Assembly: GCA_937973935.1 (NCBI GenBank)
Contig: CALJJF010000106.1
Span: 1-16,783, forward strand
Reading direction: 5' to 3'
Length of the DNA stretch: 16,783 nucleotides
Source of the DNA: MKRK01 sp001896915
Lineage (GTDB): Bacteria; Bacillota; Clostridia; Oscillospirales; Acutalibacteraceae
Below the pieces are notes generated by a model, which was not told where the DNA came from, made no database searches, and saw only the letters and a list, made by a program, of their open reading frames with translations. Position 1 is the first letter of the stretch; each line of letters opens with the position of its first letter. Positions 6,494-12,905 of the stretch are shown here, in pieces. The translations under genes were made by a program, and so were the position numbers.

Positions 6494-7636
6494 ATGAAAA
6501 CAAACAAAAACAAAATGATGAAATTGTGTGCATTGGTCCTGGTGGCTGCCATGGTCGTTATGGTATTCACATCTTGCAGCGGTTCCAAATCAAGCGAAGC
6601 AAGCACTGACGGTACCGCAGCAACAACAGCCGGCAAATATTATGCTTCGGACGCAACAGCGGAAAGCATTGTCAAAGATGCAGCGGCAAAAGGCAAGGTC
6701 GGTAACTGGGGTCTTGGAAACGAATATGAAATTCAGGCTCTGTTATCCAAATTCGGACAGGACACCAAATATTTGAGCCAGGCGTTCGACATGAACGGGT
6801 TTGATGATGATTCCATTCTTCTCGCTTCTGCCATGACCTACAATGAGCTGGGCCTCGTAAAGAACAGCTACAAAGGCGGTTACAAATACGGCGACGGCGT
6901 CAAATACATTGACATGAACGAACAGGGCGTTGCCATGCTGGAAGATAATCTTTTCACAACAAAGAAATTTGCTACGGAAAATCCCAACACGACGAAGGCA
7001 TTCATTTATGCAACCCTCAAGGGCTGGGAATATGCCTGTGCAAATCCCGAAGAAGCTGCTGAAATCGTGTACAAATCCGGTTCTTCTGTTTCCACAGAGC
7101 ATCAGGCATACATGGCTGCCGAAGTCAAAAAGCTTGTTGAAACCGACACCACCGGTTCTGCCGTGAAGAACTATGGTAACATGGACGAAACAGCAATGCA
7201 GCAAACCCTTGATCTTGCAAAGAAATATATCAAATTATCCGATTCCACAGCAGCATCAAAATTACAGACACTCACATTGAACGATATCCGTGATACCTCT
7301 TATTTGAAAGATGCAGCCGCTTCCGCAGGAAAATTCGGCAAGCTCGAGAAAACATCTGTAAAGGTTCAGCTGAAATGGCTTCCCCAGGCACAGTTCATGG
7401 GCTATTATGTAGCTCTGTCCAAGGGATACTATAAAGATGTCGGTCTTACCGTCACAATCGTACCGGGCGGCGGAGACATTGGCGAAACAACAGCTGTAAA
7501 CTCAGGACAGGTTGATTTCGGCGTCACATGGGTATCCAATCTGATCGCTGCAAACGCAGGCGGAATGAACCTTGTTGAAGTTGCCCAGGTCTTCCAGAGA
7601 TCAGGTCTCGTACTGGTTTATAAAATCAACAAATAA
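6494..7636 (+). CDS. Solute-binding lipoprotein, NMT1/THI5-like fold in apparent circularly permuted order
   Basis: This 380-residue receptor has a basic start, a hydrophobic stretch and lipobox-like FTSC with C28 as the lipidation site, then a Ser/Thr-rich linker to about residue 48. AGGAGG precedes ATG 6494. The order of the family's landmarks is reversed. Motifs normally in the second part of NMT1-type receptors come first: KVGNWGLGNEYE (68-79), QAFDMNGF (96-103), SAMTYNE (112-118), GVAMLED (145-151) and LKGWEYACANPEEA (165-178). Motifs normally at the mature N-terminus come last: VKVQLKWLPQAQFMGYYVAL (289-308), GYYKDVGL (311-318), PGGGDIGE (324-331), QVDFGVTW (339-346) and QVFQRSGLVLV (365-375). 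Each part appears once, so the fold seems complete. Substrate is probably a pyrimidine, from context only. Confidence 0.85.
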   Translation: MKTNKNKMMKLCALVLVAAMVVMVFTSCSGSKSSEASTDGTAATTAGKYYASDATAESIVKDAAAKGKVGNWGLGNEYEIQALLSKFGQDTKYLSQAFDMNGFDDDSILLASAMTYNELGLVKNSYKGGYKYGDGVKYIDMNEQGVAMLEDNLFTTKKFATENPNTTKAFIYATLKGWEYACANPEEAAEIVYKSGSSVSTEHQAYMAAEVKKLVETDTTGSAVKNYGNMDETAMQQTLDLAKKYIKLSDSTAASKLQTLTLNDIRDTSYLKDAAASAGKFGKLEKTSVKVQLKWLPQAQFMGYYVALSKGYYKDVGLTVTIVPGGGDIGETTAVNSGQVDFGVTWVSNLIAANAGGMNLVEVAQVFQRSGLVLVYKINK

Positions 7637-7653
7637 TCATAAGGATTATTTGT
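7629..7653. repeat. Inverted repeat spanning the receptor gene stop codon
   Basis: ACAAATAATC (7629-7638) and GATTATTTGT (7644-7653) are perfect ten-base complements around a five-base loop. The TAA stop (7634-7636) lies in the left arm. It may act as an mRNA 3'-end stabiliser, as is common after receptor genes expressed in excess. It has no following T run. Confidence 0.45.
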
Positions 7654-7661
7654 AACGGGTG

Positions 7662-7697
7662 GATGTGGGTGCGTGAAATCGCTCCCATTCATCTTTT
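7662..7697 (+). terminator. Weak terminator-like hairpin after the receptor gene
   Basis: GATG-TGGG-T-GCG (7662-7673) faces CGC-T-CCCA-TT-CATC (7680-7693) around a six-base loop, with a T-T mismatch and a two-base bulge, then TTTT. It is imperfect, so partial readthrough into the dihydropyrimidinase gene is likely. TTGACA at 7714-7719 is a consensus -35, but I see no matching -10 at a normal distance. Confidence 0.35.
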
Positions 7698-7762
7698 CGA
7701 AAAAGCGATGCCATTGACAAGACATCGGTATTGTACACGGTAAGAAAGGATTGGTCATCAAC

Positions 7763-9130
7763 ATGGAATTACTCATTAAAAACGGAACGATCATAACAGC
7801 GAGCGAGAGCTATGTGGGCGACATTGCTGTTGACAGCGGAAAAATCGTATGCATCGGAACCGGGCTTTCCATAGAGGCCGACAGAGTTGTGGATGCGGCC
7901 GGAAAGCTTGTATTACCCGGAGCGATCGATGCTCACACCCATCTGGCAATGCCCTTCGGCGGAACCGTTTCAGCCGACGGATATCTCTCCGGTACAAAAG
8001 CGGCAGCATGCGGCGGTGTCACAACGGTATTTGACTATCCCATGCAGAGAAAAGGCAAGGGGATTCTGGAAACCGTAGAAGCAAGAAAAGCGCTGTGTGA
8101 CCCGGAGGCTTGCGTGGATTACGCCTTTCACTGTATCATCACCGATTTGAACGAGGACACTCTTCTGGATGAGTTTGAAGCTGCCGTGGAATACGGAATC
8201 ACCAGCTTTAAGTGTTTCCTTGTTTACAAAAAAGAAGGGATGATGGTGGACGACGGTACCCTCGTCAAGGTTTTACTGAAAGCCAAGGAAGCCGGCGCCA
8301 TTACCAATATTCATGCGGAAAACCCCGATTTGATTGATCTCAACATTGAAACCTTCAAAAAGGAAGGGAAGACCTCTCCCTGGTATCATTATTTAAGCAG
8401 ACCGGAATTTGTAGAAGCCGAAGCCGACAAGCGTGCGGTCCACTGGGCAAAATCGGTAGACGCACCGCTGTACATCGTGCATATGGCGGACAAAGAAGGG
8501 CTGGAGGCGGCCATTGCCGCAAAGCTGGAGGGCTATGACATTTATGTGGAAACCTGTCCCCAGTATCTCGAATTCACCTGTGATGTTTACAAACGTGAGG
8601 ACGGACGCAATTTCGTCTGCTCACCGCCCATGAAGGGGCAGGAAAGCAAGGATGCCCTTTGGGCTGCAGTCCAAAACGGCACCATCGATACGGTCGCAAC
8701 AGACCATTGTCCATTCCAGAGCTATGAAAAAGACTGGGGCAAGGACGATTTCACCAAAATTCCCAACGGCTGCGCCGGTGTGGAAAACCTATATCCCTAC
8801 ATGCTGTCGGCAGCAAACGAAGGGAAAATTACGTTTAACAGAGCGGTGGAGCTTTGTTCCACCAACCCCGCAAAGATTTTCGGATGTGCCGGAAAGGGTT
8901 CCCTCACCGTGGGTAAGGATGCAGACATCGTCATCTACGACCCGACGAAGGATTTCACCATTTCTGTAAGCAATATGCATTCGGATTATGACCACACAAT
9001 CTGGGAAGGAAAGACCGTTCACGGTTATCCCGTACAGACCTATCTCCGCGGAAAGCTGGTATATGACAACGGCGAATTCGTGGGTGAACCGGGATACGGA
9101 CAGTATGTCAAGCGTATTCCCAAAAAATAA
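7763..9130 (+). CDS. pydB: Dihydropyrimidinase / D-hydantoinase
   Basis: This 455-residue cyclic amidohydrolase opens dihydrouracil or dihydrothymine to N-carbamoyl-beta-alanine or its methyl homologue, the second step of reductive pyrimidine breakdown. The binuclear metal site is complete: H58 and H60 in DAHTH, K150 (carboxylated lysine) in SFKCF, H184 in NIHAEN, H240 in YIVHMA and D314 in ATDHCPF. Length and spacing match D-hydantoinases (also named hydA). ATG 7763 is used, with AAAGGA twelve bases upstream; a TTG at 7751 directly abuts that site and is less likely. The dehydrogenase gene starts 16 bases after the stop, indicating one operon. The active form is probably a homotetramer, as in the family. 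Confidence 0.93.
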   Translation: MELLIKNGTIITASESYVGDIAVDSGKIVCIGTGLSIEADRVVDAAGKLVLPGAIDAHTHLAMPFGGTVSADGYLSGTKAAACGGVTTVFDYPMQRKGKGILETVEARKALCDPEACVDYAFHCIITDLNEDTLLDEFEAAVEYGITSFKCFLVYKKEGMMVDDGTLVKVLLKAKEAGAITNIHAENPDLIDLNIETFKKEGKTSPWYHYLSRPEFVEAEADKRAVHWAKSVDAPLYIVHMADKEGLEAAIAAKLEGYDIYVETCPQYLEFTCDVYKREDGRNFVCSPPMKGQESKDALWAAVQNGTIDTVATDHCPFQSYEKDWGKDDFTKIPNGCAGVENLYPYMLSAANEGKITFNRAVELCSTNPAKIFGCAGKGSLTVGKDADIVIYDPTKDFTISVSNMHSDYDHTIWEGKTVHGYPVQTYLRGKLVYDNGEFVGEPGYGQYVKRIPKK

Positions 9131-9146
9131 GTATGGAGTGATTGCT

Positions 9147-10649
9147 TTGAGTAACTTAAATTATAAGGACGTTTCAATACCGGAGGATGTGGGGAGCTGC
9201 CTGTTGTGCAACAACGCCCCCTGCAGAAAAGCCTGTCCCTACGGACTTGAGGTCGATACAATCATCCGCTCCCTACGCTTTCAGAATTATACAGGTGCCG
9301 CCAACCGTCTGCCTGACCATGTTCCTTGCCCCTCCTGCGAGACCAAGGTCTGTCTGAAAGCCTGTCTGAAATCAAGAATCAACCGCCCTGTACCCATCGA
9401 TCATATCATGACAACAGCGTCAACGATTGAAAAAGTGGTGGCAGAGGATGTTGATCTGAGCATTGATTTCTGCGGAGTGCATTGTGAAAACCCGTTTTTT
9501 CTTTCCTCCTCTATCGTCGCCAGCAATTATGAAATGGTTGCCAAAGCATTTGATATGGGATGGTCCGGTGCGGTGTTCAAAACCATCGGTACCTTTATCC
9601 CAAAAGAAGTTTCCCCGCGGTTTGCGGCATTGACCAAAGAACCGGTCCCCTTTGTCGGCTTTGAAAACATCGAGCAGATATCGGAACACCCTCTGCAGGA
9701 AAACCTGAACTACTTAAAGCGGCTGAAAAAAGAATATCCCGGTAAAATTATCGTGGCCTCCATCATGGGGCAGAACGACGAGGAATGGACCTATCTGGCA
9801 CGCCTGATGACAGAAGCCGGCGCAGACATCATCGAATGCAATTTCTCCTGCCCCCATATGGCAGAAAACGGACTGGGCTCGGATGTGGGGCAGAACCCCC
9901 AATTGGTAGCGAGCTACACAAAAGCGGTACGCAGAGGGACCCATCTGCCCGTGCTCGCAAAAATGACACCGAACATCGTGAACATGGAAGTTCCCGCGAT
10001 TGCATCGGTAAAAGCAGGTGCGGCTGGCATTGCTGCCATCAATACCATCAAAAGCATCACCAAGGTCGATTTGCATTCCTTTGCTTCCTCCCCGGCGGTA
10101 GACGGTAAAACCAGCGTGGGCGGCTATTCGGGCAAGGCGGTGAAGCCGATCGCACTGCGGTTTATTCATTCCCTGACAGGCTGTAAGGACTTAAAGGGAA
10201 TCCCCGTCAGCGGAATGGGGGGCATTGAGACCTGGGAGGATGCGGCAGAGTTTATTGCGCTGGGCTGTGAAAACATTCAGGTCACCACCTCAGTCATGCA
10301 ATACGGCTATCGGATCATCGACGACTTGATTGAGGGAACAAAATTGTATTTGAACTCTCATGGATATAAAAGCATCAAGGAAATTGTGGGCAGAGCGCTG
10401 CCGAACATTATAGATGCAGAGGATTTAAACAGAGACACCATCTGTTATCCCCGTTTTGATAAGGAAAAGTGTATCGGCTGCGGCCGTTGCTACCTCTCCT
10501 GCTTTGACGGCGGACATCAAGCCATCAAGCAGCAGGAGGAATCGGGAAAGCCTGTGCTGAGTGCGGCAAAATGCGTGGGCTGCCATCTCTGCTCCGTGGT
10601 TTGTCCTGTGGGCGCCATTTCACAAAGCAAGAGAACAGCAAAGAAATAA
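9147..10649 (+). CDS. pydA: Dihydropyrimidine dehydrogenase, PreA type with PreT-like N-terminal Fe-S domain
   Basis: This 500-residue cytoplasmic iron-sulfur flavoprotein reduces uracil or thymine to the 5,6-dihydro form. Residues 1-90 carry C18, C21, C26, C30 and C61, C64, C69, C73, resembling the N-terminal two-cluster domain of PreT and of mammalian dihydropyrimidine dehydrogenase. Residues about 104-410 are the FMN barrel, with ECNFSCPHM (230-238), AKMTPN (271-276), AAINTIKSIT (296-305), GYSGKAVKPIALRFI (326-340) and SGMGGIETWEDAAEF (355-369). Residues 441-487 hold two [4Fe-4S] motifs (C442, C445, C448, C452; C476, C479, C482, C486). The FAD/NAD(P)H domains usually next to the N-terminal Fe-S domain are absent. 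TTG 9147, with GGAG seven to eight bases upstream, is taken as start; an upstream ATG at 8988 would overlap the previous gene by 143 bases. Confidence 0.88.
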   Translation: MSNLNYKDVSIPEDVGSCLLCNNAPCRKACPYGLEVDTIIRSLRFQNYTGAANRLPDHVPCPSCETKVCLKACLKSRINRPVPIDHIMTTASTIEKVVAEDVDLSIDFCGVHCENPFFLSSSIVASNYEMVAKAFDMGWSGAVFKTIGTFIPKEVSPRFAALTKEPVPFVGFENIEQISEHPLQENLNYLKRLKKEYPGKIIVASIMGQNDEEWTYLARLMTEAGADIIECNFSCPHMAENGLGSDVGQNPQLVASYTKAVRRGTHLPVLAKMTPNIVNMEVPAIASVKAGAAGIAAINTIKSITKVDLHSFASSPAVDGKTSVGGYSGKAVKPIALRFIHSLTGCKDLKGIPVSGMGGIETWEDAAEFIALGCENIQVTTSVMQYGYRIIDDLIEGTKLYLNSHGYKSIKEIVGRALPNIIDAEDLNRDTICYPRFDKEKCIGCGRCYLSCFDGGHQAIKQQEESGKPVLSAAKCVGCHLCSVVCPVGAISQSKRTAKK

Positions 10650-10675
10650 TTGAATTTTGATAGGAGGTCTTTCAA

Positions 10676-11902
10676 ATGGTATCGTGTAATCTCGAAAGAA
10701 TGGATGATAAAATCAAAACCTTCAGCAAGTTCGGTGACACAGGCAAGGGCGGAATAACCCGGTTTTCTCTGTCCCCCGAGGCTGTGGAGGCCAGAACCGA
10801 GTTTAAAAAACGGATGGAAGCAATGGGTGCAACGGTGGTCAGTGATGATATGGCCAATCTGTATGCAACCCTGCCGGGAACCGAAGACCTGCCTGCCATC
10901 ATGGCAGGCTCCCATATGGATTCGGTCAAATGTGGCGGTAACTATGACGGCATTCTCGGCATTTTAACAGCCATGGAAGCGGTGGAAACCATTGTGACAG
11001 AAAAAATCCCTCATCGCCATCCCCTGACCGTTGTGGTTTGGACCAATGAGGAAGGTGCCCGCTTTGAGCCTGCCATGATGTCCTCCGGTGTGATTTGCGG
11101 CAAATTTGACAAGGAAAAAATGCTGGCTTCCGTGGCAAAGGATATCCCGGATTATACCTTTGGAGATGCACTGCGGGAAAGCGGATTTGCGGGCGACGAG
11201 GCCAACCGAATGTCGCCGGACAAATACAAAGCACTGGTAGAGCTGCACATTGAACAAGGTCCTGTTTTGGAGGATGAGGGTGTTGACATCGGCGTCGTGG
11301 AAGGCGTTTGCGGAATGATCAACTATGAGTTTACTTTTATCGGACAGGCGGACCATGCCGGAACGACACCCATGAAATACAGAAAAGACGCCCTGTATGC
11401 GGCGGTCAAAACCATTCAATATCTCCATGATGAGCTGGATAAGCTGGATGAGAGACTGGTCTATACCACGGGAAAAATTTCTGCTCATCCCAATATCCAC
11501 ACCATCATTCCCGACGAGGTAAAGTTCACGCTGGATGCAAGGCATCAAAACCCGGAGGTGCTCAAGCAAGTGATTGATATTATTCGGAAAATCCCGGATG
11601 AGGTTGTCAAGTGCAAAGCGAGCTATGCGGAAGCATGGTCACGCAAAACAGTGGCATTTACACCGGAATTGGTGGATATCGTTGAGAACACCGCCAAGGA
11701 ATTCGGATATTCGTCCAGAAGAATTTACAGCGGACCCGGTCATGATGCACAGTTCGTCATTGATGTGATTCCTACTACCATGATTTTTGTCCCCAGTGTT
11801 CACGGTCACAGTCATTGTGAACTTGAATACACATCCGTGGAAAGCTGTCTGAAGGGTGCCAACGTGTTGATGAGCACCTTGCTGACCATTGATAGGCAAT
11901 AA
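10676..11902 (+). CDS. pydC: N-carbamoyl-beta-alanine amidohydrolase (beta-ureidopropionase), M20 family
   Basis: This 408-residue zinc amidohydrolase is of the HyuC/AmaB type, not the nitrilase type. It would split N-carbamoyl-beta-alanine to beta-alanine, CO2 and ammonia, the third step of the pathway. Likely metal ligands are H80 in GSHMDS, D91 in NYDG, E126 in TNEEG (with E125 as general base), H191 in ELHIEQGP and H380 near the C-terminus in HGHSHCE. QADHAGTTPM (about 224-233) and the SGPGHDAQ region are typical of the family's lid and substrate-binding parts. AGGAGG ends eight bases before ATG 10676, and the gene lies 26 bases after the dehydrogenase. It is the last gene of the operon, closed by a strong terminator. 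Family members also take other N-carbamoyl amino acids or allantoate; context favours the pyrimidine substrate. Confidence 0.88.
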   Translation: MVSCNLERMDDKIKTFSKFGDTGKGGITRFSLSPEAVEARTEFKKRMEAMGATVVSDDMANLYATLPGTEDLPAIMAGSHMDSVKCGGNYDGILGILTAMEAVETIVTEKIPHRHPLTVVVWTNEEGARFEPAMMSSGVICGKFDKEKMLASVAKDIPDYTFGDALRESGFAGDEANRMSPDKYKALVELHIEQGPVLEDEGVDIGVVEGVCGMINYEFTFIGQADHAGTTPMKYRKDALYAAVKTIQYLHDELDKLDERLVYTTGKISAHPNIHTIIPDEVKFTLDARHQNPEVLKQVIDIIRKIPDEVVKCKASYAEAWSRKTVAFTPELVDIVENTAKEFGYSSRRIYSGPGHDAQFVIDVIPTTMIFVPSVHGHSHCELEYTSVESCLKGANVLMSTLLTIDRQ

Positions 11903-11914
11903 TTCAGATGCATG

Positions 11915-11953
11915 AAAAAGACAATGTGAGCAAAAGCTTGCATTGTCTTTTTT
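11915..11953 (+). terminator. Strong intrinsic terminator of the pyrimidine operon
   Basis: AAAAAGACAATG (11915-11926) pairs with CATTGTCTTTTT (11941-11952). The intervening 14 bases hold a smaller AGC/GCT hairpin, and a T run follows. It starts 13 bases after the amidohydrolase stop. Confidence 0.9.
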
Positions 11954-12409
11954 CGTTTCTTTACAAAATCAAACAGCATAGTTTGATGAAATTTGAACGG
12001 TCGTGAGGCTGAGGGACAGAAAACTGTGTATCAGTCTCATGAATTTAACTGAGATATTCAATTGGATCAGTACACGATTTCACAACCATGCCAAGCTGTA
12101 CCTTACATGGTTCCATCTTTGCTATCGCAGGCACCCACCCCCGCGTCGTTGCGAGCGAAGCGCGGCAATCCGTTTTCTTCTTCAGAGGGCAGGGGGTTAC
12201 GGATTGCCACACCGGTGTGCGCACCGGTTCGCAATGACGCCAAGTTATCATGTGAATTGTTTCAATTTGGTTAGGCGGCAATTTGATTTGACTATCTAAA
12301 AAAATTTTTTTCATTATTCTGTATAGCGAAACATTTTTTCTCCTTTTTGCGTTATGATTGTAATGCGTGAAAAATCATCATCACAATCAACTTAAAGGAG
12401 GACGAAACA
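11954..12409. other. Non-coding gap with one repeat element
   Basis: I see no credible gene here. The open frames over 12003-12314 on both strands exist only because they cross the inverted repeat at 12143-12240. From 12242 the DNA becomes AT-rich. TTGACT (12288-12293) and CATTAT (12312-12317), 18 bases apart, are a weak promoter candidate for the small gene at 12410; TATGAT at 12353-12358 is another possible -10. TGATTGT (12355-12361) and ACAATCA (12383-12389) could fold in the leader of that gene. Confidence 0.5.
12143..12240. repeat. REP/MITE-like interspersed inverted repeat
   Basis: The outer arms GCGTCGTTGCGA (12143-12154) and TCGCAATGACGC (12229-12240) are complementary but for one G-T pair. 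Inner arms GGCAATCCGT (12164-12173) and ACGGATTGCC (12199-12208) are perfectly complementary. Between the arms on the right is a second hairpin, ACCGGTG-TGCG-CACCGGT (12211-12228), and on the left a small GCG-AA-type hairpin. The words CGTCATTGCGA and GGCAATCC are typical of a palindromic repeat scattered between genes in many clostridia and other bacteria. No transposase is present, so any movement would depend on an enzyme elsewhere. Confidence 0.7.
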
Positions 12410-12673
12410 ATGGATTATTCGAAGAAAGAACTGATGGAACTGGTCATGGTAAAAACCATGGCGGAGTTGTCACAAAGGAATGAGGATGGAAAGGTATGCT
12501 GGATGCATTTTGGTACGGACGGAAAAGTGAAACATAGTATAACGGCAGATTTCCGCCGGCTGAAGGATTCATTTTCGCAGGATGGATTTCATGGCAGTAT
12601 CTTAATTGAACTGTCTAAAAACGGGACTGCGATGGTGGGTTGGGATATTAATTTGCATCAAAATGCGAAATAA
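12410..12673 (+). CDS. Small protein of unknown function
   Basis: I do not recognise this 87-residue protein. It has no signal peptide, membrane segment or obvious motif. It is mixed in charge, with a helical N-terminal third (KKELMELVMVKTMAELSQRN), then a likely beta-rich part (KVCWMHFGTDGKVKHSITADF) and a tail with GSILIELSKNGTAMVGWDINL. AAAGGAGG eight bases before the ATG is one of the best ribosome binding sites in the window, which is why I accept the gene. It stands alone between a repeat element and an AT-rich gap, with no clear terminator. Confidence 0.6.
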   Translation: MDYSKKELMELVMVKTMAELSQRNEDGKVCWMHFGTDGKVKHSITADFRRLKDSFSQDGFHGSILIELSKNGTAMVGWDINLHQNAK

Positions 12674-12860
12674 TGAAATTAGAATGGCGTCATAAGAACA
12701 CCTTATAATGGAAAAATTATTCACAAAATGTTCATAATAGTCACAAAATAACAAGATATTTATGACAAGATAGTCTAAACTGTGAATAAAATAAACAAAA
12801 TACATAAAAATATTTAACAATGATAATCTTGCTTTGTTTTCTCTGTGGGGCTTCTATTGG

Positions 12861-12882
12861 TATTTATGTTTTAACATAAATA
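12861..12882. promoter_or_regulatory. Inverted repeat in the leader of the large secreted protein
   Basis: TATTTATGTT (12861-12870) and AACATAAATA (12873-12882) are perfect ten-base complements separated by TT. The repeat lies nine bases before AAGGAGG (12891-12897), in a 232-base AT-rich gap. It may be an operator, since a two-base loop is too tight for a good RNA hairpin. I could not place a convincing promoter; AATAAA at 12785-12790 and GATAAT at 12822-12827 are possible -10 sites. Confidence 0.4.
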
Positions 12883-12905
12883 TGAAATTAAAGGAGGAAG
12901 AGAAA

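Noticed and set aside
8988..9146. A 53-codon N-terminal extension of the dehydrogenase
   Set aside because: It overlaps the 3' end of the dihydropyrimidinase gene, lacks a ribosome binding site and shows no family similarity; TTG 9147 has GGAG at good spacing.
9876..9896. Loss of the catalytic cysteine in the dehydrogenase (GSDVGQ where mammalian enzymes have ACGQ)
   Set aside because: As far as I recall, bacterial PreA proteins such as that of Escherichia coli also read SDVGQ here, so this looks like a family feature, not a defect.
12003..12314. Overlapping open frames on both strands
   Set aside because: They exist because they cross the GC-rich inverted repeat; none has a ribosome binding site or plausible protein composition.
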